Shown: positions 12,834 to 25,573 of the stretch, piece after piece
Layout: each line of letters starts with the position of its first letter
Numbering within the stretch: position 1 is the stretch's first letter
Source: Phytoseiulus persimilis
Lineage: Eukaryota; Arthropoda; Arachnida; Mesostigmata; Phytoseiidae
NCBI GenBank assembly: GCA_037576195.1
Contig: CM075103.1
Span: 33,068,723 to 33,132,722 of the forward strand
Reading direction: 5' to 3'
Length of the DNA stretch: 64,000 bases
The notes under the pieces: generated by a model
Told to the model about the DNA's origin: nothing
Seen by the model: the letters and a program-made list of their open reading frames with translations, nothing else
Database searches by the model: none
Translations under genes and position numbers: made by a program

Positions 12834-13961
12834 TGTACACAGCTGAGAGGTGAACTCTTCAATTACGATCTCGGCGAGGCTGTTCGTCGAGACCAACTAA
12901 CAAAAACTGCCAGGAAGGGTGCCCTGAAGCTGGCCGTCCTGAGGTGGTGCATTGGATGGCTTTCTTCCGGACTCAGTACCGTTCCGTAGGAATGCTTCGA
13001 AAAATGGCCGCCGATACGGGAGCGCGGAGTTCGTTCTCGATACTCCGTGAGAATGGATCAACCCGTCGCCATTGAGACTGAGGAAGCTCGTCAACCCCTC
13101 TCTGTTATTGGAAGGGCAGAACAGACTAGGGGCTTTTTCGATCGTAGATCCGGAGGCACGCTGCCCGTCGAGTAGCGGAAAACATTAAAATAGTTTTTCC
13201 ATTTTGGTGAGGCTCGATGCTCTCAATTGGAATATGAAAACTCACTCCCCCTCATTCGTTGAGACCTCGACCATGCTGATCTTATGGTTGACGTCGAGAT
13301 CTCCGTTCCACAGAGAGCTTCCCGGAATTCTCAGTCAGGGTAAGATGCCATTCTGACGTGCAAATCAGCTTAAAGACGCGGTTTCGACGCGCTTCTGATA
13401 CATGTCCCTTCAGCTACTGCTGTGAAGAATATTGACGCTAGACTCGGACACACCGACAACACGACCCGAATCAAATCTGTAGATCCCCATGCTCGCATCA
13501 TCATCTCAGGGACTGATGTCATTACACCACAGGTTAACGCCGGATGTTCACTCGACTTCTTTGGGATCTCACAAGAAGCTCATCATCAGCTGCAAGAAGC
13601 TGCCACAATCCAGCAAGCTCTCCAATGAAGTTCGGGGTTCTCCTCGAACGAATATTCAGCTTCAATCACCCTTGTGAGTATTCAACCTTACTTAACCTAT
13701 CGGGAGGAGAAGGTTCAGAGACATGACACATACTTATGTCATGCGAAGGAGTAACGTGTTCGGACCGCTCACCCGTCGATTGGCCGATCTTTTCACAATA
13801 TCTGCTGTCCATTCCGGGAGTTGAGTTATGAATCGATGTCTTTGAACAAACCGCACACTCGCAAGTTTTAATGATTCGATAGAAGATACAACGACTCCAG
13901 CATGCTATACAACCATGCCCGAAAGAGCCTTTCATCGTCCGTCTGAATCGAATCGTTCCTG
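12834..13961. other. Intergenic stretch between copies A and B
   Basis: No gene recognised. The part around 13146-13186 (GATCCGGAGGCACGCTGCC) matches the flank of copy B at about 20099-20130, so the 5' flank of the repeat unit was duplicated too. The right end is the 3' flank of copy B. Only open frames under 90 codons occur. Confidence 0.45.
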
Positions 13962-16900
13962 CTATCGGCGAACCAAGTGACCAAACTTCCAGAAGCCGAC
14001 GTACGCGAGCGCTGCCGAACCCGCAACACCGAATACGACCGAGGTTACCACAACCGCAGTCGAACCACCTTTTTTGACGACTGAAATATCACAATGTTCG
14101 GAATTATATCAGATATCAGCTCCCTCAGATAGGAAGTTCGAATTTTCTTCGATCCATACATTCCATAACATACAGATGGCGAGTACCTTTGGTATTCGCT
14201 TCCACAGCGCCCACGGATGAGTAGAGTTTTTCGCTTCCAGAGTCAATGTTGTAGGCTCTGACATTGAAGACGTACGCAGTGTTCTCCTCCAGGTTGTCGA
14301 TTGTTGCTGATCTGTCGTCGACGGAAATCGAGCTCCAATTCGACGGACTGAGGCCATCCGTTCTCTTCATGAATGCCAGTTCGTATCCATCGATCAGTCC
14401 GTTCGGGTTTGTCGGTTTGGACCAACGCAACAAAATCTGCGAACTTTTCAGGTCGACCAGCTGTACGTTAGGGGGGCTTGGATCTACAAAGAAAAGCAGA
14501 CTTCATGTCAGCTCAGATTCTCTCAAATTTTTGTCGGGAACTTTGGATCCGGTCCCTGATCATCTCCCTATTCCATGATTGAGCGCTCTTCAACCTTCAA
14601 CGTGACATAGTTGGTTCCATGGACGGAACCCTCACCAGCCATTGAACGATCCGATTTTCTCTAACAAGTTTAGGGAAACAATCACGAAACATTGATTGTT
14701 CCATAACGGGTCTCAGAAGCAGAATACGGCGCAAAAATACTCACATCCGACTTCCGTCATTTCCTTGTAGGCGGCCGGCTCTCCACACTTGACACAAGCA
14801 GTATCGAGGCAACTCGAAATTTCGAACACGTATTCGGTGTAAGGCGTCAACAATGGATCTGAAAGTTCTAACACTGGATCCGTCCTTAACAGGACAGTCT
14901 GCTCCTGGTTTGAGCGGTAGTGGCAGCGATCTTGAAACATTTGATGTCGAACTTCGTGGCAGCTCCGGCATTCCACTGGATGGTTTTCCGGCCTTGCACG
15001 GGGGCAGTTTTGACTTGAAGAGGCGGGCGTGGAACTGTGAAAACGAAGATCTCAGGATAACTCGATCCAAGTCAAACACGATCCCTGTCCTGGGACTCGA
15101 TTGACGTCGGATGGCTAGGAGACTCGAAATCTCTGAGTTGCGCGATTCGGATACCCGCGAGCTTTGAAGACTCATTTTCCTTGAGATGAGTTTTCTTCCT
15201 TGGTGGAGGCGAGAGGCGCTCTCGGACACCAGCGATTTAGTTCCCGTTTTGAGCGATTCCTCTGAACGACTTCTATCTCTGCTCAATGATCGCCGGAATC
15301 CGAAAATGAACTCTTGCTCCGTAGGACTTTCAGACCACAACGAGACTTGTTGGAAAATTTGTTCTCTTAAATGCTCTTCGAAGTCATCGGTCTGTTCCAG
15401 TCAGGGCTTGTTCCTCCAGGGCCGAGTGGTGCTTGAGCAGCCGCACAACCGCCCGGATGCGTGTTCATTCCTGAAGACGCATCCCAGCACCCGACTTGCC
15501 AATCCCTTCCCCCCCTTCGAGTTTTCTCGGGCAGCCCACTGTCGCCAGGGATGCTGTCCACCGAGATGGTTCTTCTCCTGTTACGGGACGTCTCGGAACG
15601 GATGGATCATCCTCATCAGAAGACTCGTACTCACCTGTCCCGTGGGTTTCAATCGACTCGATCTGATCTTCGCCGTATTTGAGTACGGTGCGATTGAATT
15701 TGTCGTAGTTGAAAGCCCTAACCGCAACATCATACCTGAAATACGGAGCATGAGTTCGATGTTCAAGCAAATCTTCCCGAATAAGAGGTCATTGTTATAC
15801 CTCCGGAATACTCACTTCGTGTATTCCCTGTCTGCTTTGAAAACGAGAGAAGTCTCTGTGGCGCTTTCTCGAAAGTTCGGATCGGGTTCTGATCACCACT
15901 CTTCGTGATGGTGACGAAGTACCCATCGATGGGACCGTTTAGATTCAGCGGTTTGACCCAAATTACGTTGATGCTGGTCGCGTTGATTATTTCCAATCCC
16001 ACGTAGCGCACACGGTCGGGAGCTGAAAACCGTCGAGAAACGTTCCACAGTATGTTTCGAGAACCCCCTCCCGTATCTTGCGCAGTGAATTCCCTGGAGA
16101 TCTGGTATGTCAAAGAAAACTCACGGCCGGTGTTGGTTACGAATGAGAAGGAGAACGGCTTGCTGCACAGATCGTTCACGCACACTCGGACCGCGTAGGA
16201 GACCGTTGTATCGAATCTATCTTCATCAACGACGAATTCATCTGTCTCATAGCTTTTGACGAATACCATACTGCGAGAAGCTTGATAGACGAATTTTTTC
16301 ACACCGTCAACTTGAGGAGGTTTGACCTTCAACCGGTACTTCCCATCGGCAACGAAAACTGCGTCAGCTCCTAAAGGCGGAGCTGGAAAATGGACAATAA
16401 CTCATGATTCCAGCTTCGATCCAGCCGAAACTGAGATATCTTGTTGATCAGCAGTTGGAGTGAGATTGAACTAACGCAGGGTCTTTAAATTGGTGCTCTG
16501 ATGGACGGCGCGGCTGTAAGTTGGATGACCTGGTCCGAGAGGGAATGTACGAACCGAGACCGCACATTTTGGGATGGGTCGGAGAGCGTTTCTTCAGTTT
16601 TGAATTCCAAACTTGTTGCCTGGGTTGTACTGGAACGAAGACGGTTGGATCTCGAAATTATCGAACGTTGCTCCGGTAAGTTGGGATGAGCACGAACTCG
16701 ATGAATTCTGCATTCAGACACTTCGAGCTTACAATTCTCTGAGTTTTTTACATCTCGTCGTAACTTTGAAGCCCAATCGGCCGTTGTCGTAAGGCGGGGC
16801 TGTCCAATTCACTGTGATCGTCCTCGTGAAATCAACTTGAGAGACAGCGAGGTCCGTCACAACCGGAGGAACTTCATGTGAAGAAAGAAGCTTCTCAAGA

Positions 16901-19687
16901 ACGATCCCTTCAAATTCATTCAAACTCAGATCAGCTCCAAAATATTGCGCTGGTTGGTCTCACCATGACCCAAGGTTTGGAATGTCCCGATCGTTGGGGG
17001 TCCCGTAAGCTTCCTGGTTCCGTTCACTGAGAACGGGACCACTGACACGTCGTATTCGGTTGACGCTTCCAGGCCTGAGATCGTGCAACTGGGCGACGGA
17101 AATTCCACTTCCTCCCAAGAGTCTTCGGAGAAGACGCCATACCTGACTCTATAGCCCTTGGTGTAAGGGGGGCCGGCGTTCCAGGATAAACTCAGGGTGT
17201 TTTCATCGGGCGAGTCTCCCTCGAGCCCCAATACGGCGGGAGGACCTGATGTACGGGGCCGTTGATTGAGAATCCATCACTCGCCGCAGAACCAACCTCG
17301 ACCCACTTCTGTTCCACTCATAGTGCTCAGCCGCAAAAAGGACTTCCATCTTCTCCGCAGAACGGGTACTCACGACTTGCCGCTAAGACGTTCATGACCT
17401 CGGAGATCCCGGACACAATGATGTCGGGCACGAACACACAAGTTGTGTTCATTGTGATGCTGTATCGCTTGAAAGGCTCAACATCGAGGAGCAGCATCGG
17501 ATCACTCATATTGGAGATCGAAGTCCTTGTGCAACTGTTGGTGACATCGCACTGGTTCACCCAGAGATGACAAGTCCGATCTCCCGCGGGAAGCTTCACG
17601 TTCCAATTGAGATACAAGAGATTCCCCAGGATATCTTCTACCGAAAGCTTGGCGACGAGGGCGTCTGGAAGAACGAAACGCATCTACATGAATCGGGGTT
17701 TCGATCCAAGTTGTACCCTCCTCCTGCCTCGACAATCGAATCTTGGACACGATCGACAGATTCATCTAACCTCGTGGGAGCATTCGGAACTGCTTTTGCT
17801 CTGACGCCACTCGTACACTTGTCGATTCGTACACGACCCTCGTGATGAATGTGATATTGTTAACACGATCTGGTTCGAGGTTATCGTTTATGACAGTGTA
17901 GTTGCCATTGAAATTATCGATGTCCAAGTTGGTTTTATCGTTTATGACTATTCTGTACGAGAGTTCCACAGATTTATCAACGGTGTGAGACCAGGTAATC
18001 AAAGCGGAACTCGAACTTATGGAGGTCACTGCGAGGTTTCGCGGCTTCGGGGAAGAGCTGAAATGCCAGATAGGTCCTATTGAGTGGGAGGAATCATTCG
18101 TCATCATACGATTTCCCGAATCTCCTAAAGGAAACAGCGAACCTGAAGTTCCCGTCGCGATGGGCATGGAAACGGCCACTGATTCGACTTCTTCCGTATC
18201 GTCGTCGTAAACAGCTCTGACTTCGACGGTAAGATGCGCGTAGTACGGATATTTCCCGAGTTCTGCTTTCCTCCCCTCGTCTACGATTTCGTCAGCAAGT
18301 ATTGACTTGAATCTATCGGAAACGACGATTCTCACGCCTCTGAATTCTGCTCCTCTTGGAGCCGCTGGCTGAAAAATTCAATCGATGTTTGAACGTCTAT
18401 CGTCGACATCAATCGTCTCCCGTTCCATCGGAATCCGAATCACGCTGAAGCTCGATGAGGCTTCCCCGTTACGAACCTTGCCGTAGCCCACCTCCAGAAC
18501 CACGTATTCTCCTTTTCCCACAGCTTTCACCCTCAAATCTTTTATAGGTGGGAACTGTTTAACTGAAAGGGAAGTTCGTACCGTTCCTTTCAGACGTGAA
18601 TAGACTTAGATGAAGTCGTGAAGAGGGGCGTCACAGCGAATCGCCTTAACGGTCTGACTGTTATTCATCGCAGGCTTATGCACAGCTACAGACGCTCACC
18701 CTCTGGTGGTTCCGTCATGAAACCAACGCTCACTGGTTGACCTCGATATGGTTTCTTTTCAAACGTCGTATAAACGGAGAGGTTCGCGGTATATTCAACG
18801 CCCGCCGCGAGCCGGGGCATCGTGTACTTCCCTAAGTTGGATTGGGATGACGTTATTGTAGTAGATCCGCTTTGAGTGATATGATTGAGAACTCCAGAAT
18901 GGGGTTCGCTTCTTCGCGTGAAGTTTCTCTCCTTACGCCACTTCTCTCACCAAGGAAGTACTCCTCCGATGAGTTGGTAAGCAAGGGCCCGACAGCTTGG
19001 GGCACACGTCGATTTCGACCCACTTATCGATTTTCGGGACTCCGTCTTGTGGATTCTGCCAGGTAAAAGTCACGTTTTCGTTCCCTCCGGTCGCCACCAC
19101 TCCACGGAGAGGTGGGAGCTCTGGAAACAATGTGAATCTTTTTCGTTCTGAGAGCGAAGATCGGGAATCCTATAATGAGCCTCGGAGATTTCGCGGAATC
19201 TGCAACTGAAAGAAAGTTCACTCTACCCACCTCCCGGGCCAGTGAAGATGGCGCGACGGCTCCAATCTGTCCGCCCAGTCCAGAAAACATTTTGCTGTAC
19301 TTTGACATAGTATGTATTGAAGAAGGTCAGAATGTTGAGTCCGTCATCCGTGAACGTCATAGTTCTATGGCCATTGAACGTTTTCCCTCTAGTGCAGTTT
19401 TTTTGTGGTGAGCAAAGTTCTACGTTGAACAGTTGTCTGCTGCCCCGTCCAGGGTCTTCCCATTCCAGTGCGATGGTGACCGCGGGACCTTTAGAAACTC
19501 AGCGTATAGGCGATTCTCGACGCAAAGAAGTCATCTGAAATACACGAGAGTCCGTCGTCGTCAGGCTGAACTTGAACACAGATCCCGAGTGGGCGACAGC
19601 TCGGAATTGAGGGTTCGTGATACCTTGGGCGGCCACATGAGTGAGTAAGGAGAGAAAAGCGAGGTAACTGCACTTCACGGCGATCAT
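13962..19687 (-). pseudogene. Array copy B: full-length 17-exon FN3 membrane protein gene with about six single-base frame breaks
   Basis: Exons in reading order: 19624-19687, 19231-19534, 18951-19120, 18700-18831, 18477-18562, 18143-18368, 17771-18057, 17374-17664, 16964-17245, 16733-16871, 16476-16629, 16125-16382, 15816-16022, 15635-15735, 14745-15034, 14187-14483, 13962-14080. It has a signal peptide (YLAFLSLLTHVAAQ), eleven FN3-like modules and a C-terminal helix (STAVVVTSVVFGVAGSAALA) with tail FWKFGHLVRR. All splice sites are present. Exons 2 (+1), 4, 7, 11, 13 and 15 (-1 each) differ by one base from the frame-keeping lengths in E or D, giving early stops. Several losses are in short runs (GGG to GG near 15861 and near 14907), so sequencing error cannot be excluded. 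If the breaks are real, B is a young pseudogene. Confidence 0.8.
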
Positions 19688-19746
19688 GTCCGGCGGCGAT
19701 CACGATCAACTTTGGAGGGTTGTGGGAGCGCAAAGGTTTTTTAAAT

Positions 19747-19780
19747 CCAGCTCAAAGCCATTTAATCCTGCGTGGATCAC
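19747..19780 (-). promoter_or_regulatory. Conserved array promoter block, copy B
   Basis: On the minus strand this begins GTGATCCACGCAGGATTAAA and continues TGGCTTTGAGCTGG, lying 60-93 bp upstream of the B start codon. It is followed by an A/T-rich TTTAAAAA where E has TATAAAG, and by GTTGATCGTGATC just before the ATG, also present in D and E. The function as a core promoter is inferred from position and conservation. Confidence 0.6.
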
Positions 19781-20864
19781 TCGACACAGCCGATAGACTC
19801 TTTCAGCACGTCGTCGGAGCACATTCCTGCAGGGAAGCTGCTCACCGGGACTAAGTCTGGTGGGGTCGAACTCGAAGGTTTGATGGCAAAAAATTTTCGA
19901 CAGCGCATCGGGCGGCGTCCGCCCATAGATACCGTTTCTTGGGAACGTTCCAACGGGCGTTCACTGATAAGGGAGCCTCGTTCGAAGCGGATATTTCACG
20001 AGAACGGATTAACCCATCTCTGTGCGGACTTTGGAAATGTCACGATCAATGTTTGTGATTGCTAGGGGCAAATCCGGGTGGATGTGTTCGTGATGATGGA
20101 TCCGGAAGCACACTGCCTGTCGTCAAACGACAGTTATAAAGAGCCTGGTTGCGAACTGGAATAGCCTCGATGATTCCTGATGAAGTATCGAAAATCAGTT
20201 CATCCGAAATTTCTTCTCTCTCGTCCGAATCTTGGTTTTTTGGTCATTCCATGATTGACCGCGAGATTTTCGTCCGACAGGAACCTCCCCGGAGCATTCC
20301 ATACAGAGATGGGCCGGTGTCCGGTGTCAGACTCAGGACATGGTGCAAACGACTTCAAGGGCGAAGCTCTAGTGCCTCCTGTAGATGATTTCAACGCCAG
20401 ATTCGGACTCCCCAAGGTCGTGAAAACGAGAATTCGGTGAAAAACGAATCGTATCGACTTTCTTTGAGTCCTACGATGAGCTCAGAATGAGTGGCAGGAA
20501 GCCTCCGCGACAGAACTAACACTCAGTGGACTTTGGCGTTCACGCTGACTGATCGTCCATCCGTAGTGTTTCTCGCCACCAGCGTCCGTTCAGGCAAACC
20601 GTTGATTTCGTCGTTTCGTTCAAAAGTCGAAACTCTTTCATACACACAATTTTCTTGCTTTCAGAAAATGTGTGCGGAACCTCGCTGGGGATTCGGCAGA
20701 TGGATAGCAGCATCTGATGCCCTTCCCCAGAGAAGAGGAATGATTCGTGCCATGGTGGCGGCGGATCTCAGCACTGGCCGTGGAGATGCTCAAAAACTCA
20801 GAAATTTGTTTGTGAGAATACCCTCTCGGAAACATCCGGGGCTGTCTTGACGAGAATCGCACAC
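19781..20864. other. Intergenic stretch upstream of copy B
   Basis: No gene recognised. A segment near 20099-20130 is shared with the flank of copy A at about 13146-13186. Open frames of 60-119 codons on both strands look like chance. Confidence 0.4.
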
Positions 20865-21355
20865 TCGCGAGTTTGCAATCTCTATCGGGTTGCTTGCCAC
20901 AAGAAATATAGAATTGCGAAAATAGCTTGCTCCATAGATGATCCTCATACGCCCACCCGACGTGGTAACGAGGTTGGGTTCCGCCACACGGACTCTGCCG
21001 TTGCTTTCCTCGGTGCAGTGCAAGGAGTGCAAAAATATTGTGAACTTTGAACTGCTCCCCGAGAGACGCTCTGTTACTCATCGTGCAAAACGTCGCACTT
21101 GGGAACATTCCGGAATCACCGTTTTGCTCCGAAATGTGATGGCTGGGGTTGTTTGCTCTACGTTGGAAAACATGGCTCGACCCTCGCCACGAAAACCGTT
21201 GGATGATTCAAAACGCTTCATGGTGCAGAACTCGCTCTGGGTTTTGTTGGCGGGAGAATCGGAACCCACGTGAGAGGACCCCACTGTTCAATGAGGGAGC
21301 GACTCCGAGATGCTGTGTATGAGTGACCAGGAAAGCCTCCCTCGGAGTCCGATCA
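20865..21355. repeat. Duplicated 3' flank, copy C
   Basis: This sequence, just downstream of the stop of copy C, matches 26165-26650 downstream of copy D. Shared blocks include GAGACGCTCT, CATCGTGCAAAACGTCGCACTT, TTCAAAACGCTTCATGGTGCAGAACTCG and the stretch up to the stop codon. It shows that the C/D duplication extended about 0.5 kb past the gene end. It may include 3' untranslated sequence. Confidence 0.75.
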
Positions 21356-24300
21356 TCATGAGTTGCAGAGGAACACGTGACCAAACTTCCGGTAGCCGAC
21401 GAACGCGAGCGCTGCCGAAGCCGCAACACCGATTGAGACCGAGGTTGCCACAACCGCAGTCGACCCACTCCTTTCGACGACTGAAATATCACAATACTCA
21501 GAATCATATCAGATATGGGCTACCCCAGATGGGAAGTTTGAATCTTCTTCGATCTGTACATTCATAGTATGGTGATGGCGAGTACCTTTGGTGGTCACTT
21601 CCAACTATCCTACGGATTAGTAGAGTTTCTCGCTTCCAGAGTCAATGTTGTAGGCTCTGACATTGAAGACGTACGCAGTGTCCTCCTCTAGGTTGTTGAC
21701 TGCTGCTGATCTGTCGTCGACGGAAATCGAGCTCCAATTCGACGGACTGAGACCATCCGTCCTCTTCATGAACGCCAGTTCGTATCCATCGATCAGTCCG
21801 TTCGGGTTCGCCGGTTTTGACCAGCGCAACAAAATCTGCGAACTTCTCAGGTCAACCAGCTGTACATCACGGGGGCTCGGATCTACAAAAAAGCAGACTC
21901 CGTGTCAGCTCAGTTTTTTTTCAAATATTTCTCTACCTATTTCAGTACCTAATCATTTTTATATTGCATGATTGAGCGCTCTTCTCCGGTGTAACCGAAA
22001 GCGTGGCCACGGTTCCGAGAATGATGGAGACACTTTCCTGCCGCGACTTGACGCGCACGATTCGGCAAAAACTTGATGTGAGAACGTGAACATTTCCTCA
22101 AGCTGCAGATGGTGTTTAGAAATTTGTCAGTCACCTGCTACGGGACCATCGAATCTCCTGGAAATGGTACTAGCTGCCCTCCCTGAAACCAGTTATAGGA
22201 CTCTTCGATCTTCCCTAAGTGGGAACCTGTCCACCTATAGTGGACCATCAAACGTGTCATAGTTGGTTCCAGGGAGGGAACACCCACGAGCCATTGAATA
22301 CTCCGATTTTCTCCAACTAGTATATGGTGACAATCATGAAACATTGATTGGTCCATAACGGGTCCGCGAAACCGAATATGGAGCGCCAACTGCTCAATAG
22401 CTGCAACCGTCCCCGTACCCATCTCTCCTGTACGAGAAGTGAATCGACAATGATCTGGAGGATTGCGCTGGCGTCCAAACAAGCCAGGGCATCTGCGGAT
22501 TTCACTCGGGCGCTGCCTCTACCGGCCTGAAACCCATTTCTAGGCCTATCACCTCGCATCTGCGCACTCGCGTAGCGAAGGGGGGGGGGGGCGAAGAAGC
22601 GGTCCAGCCCGGGCATCAAGGTCTCGGGCCCGGGGTCTAGGGCAGCGTATCGCCCAGCCCGAGCACCGCGGCGTCCTTCCGGAATCCGGCGATCGCCAAA
22701 TCCTACCTAGCGTACCGAAACTTCCGTAGGTCTTACGAGGTTAGCGGGTTCTCCCTCTAGTGGACTTGGGATCGAATCCTTCGCCATGAGAGGCTTCAGA
22801 TTGAGGTTTCCGCCCCGGACATCACCGGGGGTCGTTACGCGTTGCCCATCTGCGTGGGCAAACACACTCACATCCGACTTCAGTCGTTCCCTTGTAGGCG
22901 GTCGGCTCTCCACACTTGACACAAGCAGTATCGATGCAACTCGAAATTCGGAACACATATTCGGTGTAAGGCGTCAACAAAGGGTCCGAGAGTTCCAACT
23001 TTGAATCCTTCCTCAACAGAACAGTCTGGTCCTCAATTTGAGCGGCATTGGCAGCGATCTCGAAGCATTTGATGTCGAACTCCTTGTCAGCTCCGGTATT
23101 CCACTGGATGGTTTTCTGGCCCTTCACGGTGGTTGTTCTGACTTCAAGAGGTGGGCGCGGAACTGTAAACGAGTATCTTAAGATAACTTTACCCAAATGC
23201 AACTCGATCTGCGTCCTTGGATCAGATAATGTTCTTGAACTAGAAAATACCGGAGATGCGCGATTCAGCTGTCGATTAGCTTGAAAGACTGATTTCATGG
23301 AAGAATTGGGTGGCGGGGGAGGGGTTGCAGGAGTCAACTCCTGTTTAGTAAAACTACCGGCGCCACATCTTGCGGGAATTATTCTCTCGAGTACTCTTCA
23401 ATGCTGCCGGTTGGTCGAGTCGACGCTCTTCCTCCACGGTAAGGTGGTAGCGGCCTCAGAGATGTACCCTTAGCTGTCCGAGTGCGTGCTCATTCCGGAC
23501 GACGCATCCCAGCACCCGATATGTCTACCCCTAGCCTCCCTCAGAGCTTTCTCAGGCAGCCCATTGTCGCTACCGAGTCTCCCGCAAAGGATCCGCTCCA
23601 CGGGATGCCAATCACCGAGATGGTTCTTCTCCTGTTCCGGCACGTCTCGGAACGGATAGATAATCCCCATCAGAAGACTCGTACTCACCTGTCCCGTGGG
23701 TCTCGATCGACTCAATCTGATCTTCGCCGTATTTGAGTACGGTGCGCTTGAATTTGTCGTAGTTGAAAGCCCTCACCGCAACATCATACCTGAAATACGG
23801 AGCATGAATTCGATGTTCAAGCAAATCTTCCCGAATAAGAGGTCACTTTTATACCTCCGGAATACTCATTCGTGTATTCCCCGTCTGCTTTGAAAACGAG
23901 AGAAGTCTCTGTGGGCGCTCTCTTGAAAGATCGGGTCGGGTTCTGATCACCGCTCTTCGTGATGGTGACGAAGTACCCATCGATGAGACCGTTTGGATTC
24001 AGCGGTTTGACCCGAATTGCGTTGATGCTGGTGCGTTGATTACTTTTAATCCCACGTAGCGCACACGGCCGGGGCCTGGAAATCGTCGAGAAACCGTTCC
24101 ACCGTATGTGTCGAGAATTCCCTCCCGTATCTTGCGCAGTGAATTCCCTGGAGATCTGGTATGTCAAAGAAAAAATCACGGCCGTGTTGGTTACGAATGA
24201 GAAGGAGAATGGCTTGCTGCACAGATCGTTCACGCACACTCGGACCGCGTAGGAGACCGTTGTATCGAATCTCTCTTCATCAACGACGAATTTATCTGTC

Positions 24301-24830
24301 TCATAGCGTTCGACGAATACCATATTGCGAGAAGCTTGATAGACGAATTTTATTACACCGTCAACTTGAGGTGGTTTGACCTTCAACCGGTACTTCCCGT
24401 CGGCAACGAAAACTGCGTCAGCTCCTAAAGGCAGAGCTGAAAAATGGACAATAACTCATGATTCCAGCTTCGATCCAGCCGAAACTGAAATATCTTGTTG
24501 ATCAGCAGTTGGAGTGAGTAACTAACGCAGGGTCTTCAAATTGGTGCTCTGATGGACGGCGAGGCTGTAAGTAGGATGACCTGGTCCGAGACGGAATGTA
24601 CGAACCGAGACCGCACATTTTTGCGATGGGTCGGAGGGGCGTTTCTTCAGTTTTGAATTCCATACTTGTTGCCTGGGTTGTACTGGAGCGAAGACGATTG
24701 TATCTCAAAAGTATCGAAACGTTGCTTCGATAAGTTGGGGGGAGCACGAACCCGATGAATTCTGAATTCAGACACTTCGAGCTCACAATTCTCTGAGTTT
24801 TTCACATCTTGTCGTAACTCTGAAGCCCAA
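21356..24830 (-). pseudogene. Array copy C: truncated 3' fragment of the FN3 membrane protein gene
   Basis: Recognised exons, reading order: part of 10 (24787 to about 24830), 11 (24527-24682), 12 (24180-24436), 13 (about 23870-24075), 14 (23689-23789), 15 (22872-23162), 16 (21586-21882), 17 (21356-21480). Similarity to B and D stops abruptly at about 24830, inside exon 10, so the signal peptide, promoter and modules 1-6 are missing. Exon 16 carries two in-frame nonsense codons, TAA at 21617-21619 and TAG at 21605-21607, produced by base substitutions. The exon 13 donor is destroyed (the GTGAGT of the other copies is missing a G), and exons 11 and 12 differ in length by one base. Exons 15 and 17 remain open and still encode a clean module 10 and helix. 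The intron between exons 16 and 15 has grown to 989 bp. Clearly a pseudogene. Confidence 0.9.
22540..22700. other. GC-rich block with a 12-base G run inside an intron of copy C
   Basis: Within the enlarged C intron, composition rises sharply (runs such as CCCGGGC and GGGCCCGGGG), with 12 consecutive G at 22580-22591. The corresponding introns of B (261 bp) and E (308 bp) lack it. It looks like inserted foreign or repeat DNA, or an assembly join; I recognise no gene in it. Confidence 0.5.
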
Positions 24831-25573
24831 TCGAAGGTGTATCGATTTAATACTTCTATTGGGACCTGAGAAAAGACACCGAGGCACTCAGCCGGCCGGT
24901 TTTCGAGCTCTGGCATTCATATGAACCTTATGAAAATCAGTGAAATTCACCGAAAATCGCCTATTTTAACAAACGGGGGAAACATGTTGGCGGGCATTTG
25001 CAGGCCACGGGCTGGTACCATGTTCTAGCTCATCCTGTTGGACTTCCAACCGCGCCGGTACTTGGTTGCGCGAATTCGCGAAAATATGTTTTCTCCTCTT
25101 CAAAGTTGGTATTTCGGGCCGTCGAACGCTCCGCTGAGACAGCGGGCTCCCTCCCCATATTTGGCGGGCATCCACCACCGCGCGCCTACGGAGCGCATGA
25201 CGCCCACAGTCCATACAGACTGAGACCCGATGCATTGGATCCACAAGGCGCGTTTGAGAACTTAGATCGTAATAATTAGCAGTGCGCTCGAAGCCAATCG
25301 GGCAAGGAAACGAAAGTACTTCTTCCGACGCCAGCTCGGTATCCTTGTCGATCAACCGCTAGCAAACTTCGGGAACACCAATGACGAGGAACTCGCAACG
25401 AAATTCTCTGGACACCCGGAGAAGAGTGTGGCAGTCATCAACTGCGTAGCTCATCTATCGGTTCAGAAACATTCTAGCGGAGCTGTTCTCGAAACCCGAG
25501 ATGGGAAAAAAGCCAAAATGGCCCAGACCGCGAAAAGACCACCCAGACTCGAATTTGATGGTCGGAAATGAGT
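24831..25573. other. Sequence beyond the C breakpoint, no recognised gene
   Basis: Array homology ends at the left border. A 129-codon minus-strand frame (24966-25355) and an overlapping 93-codon plus-strand frame are unrecognised. Near 25490-25560 a minus-strand frame gives a hydrophobic run (GGLFAVWAILAFF) that could be the remnant of a C-terminal membrane exon, but its frame does not fit the phase used by the array. Confidence 0.35.
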
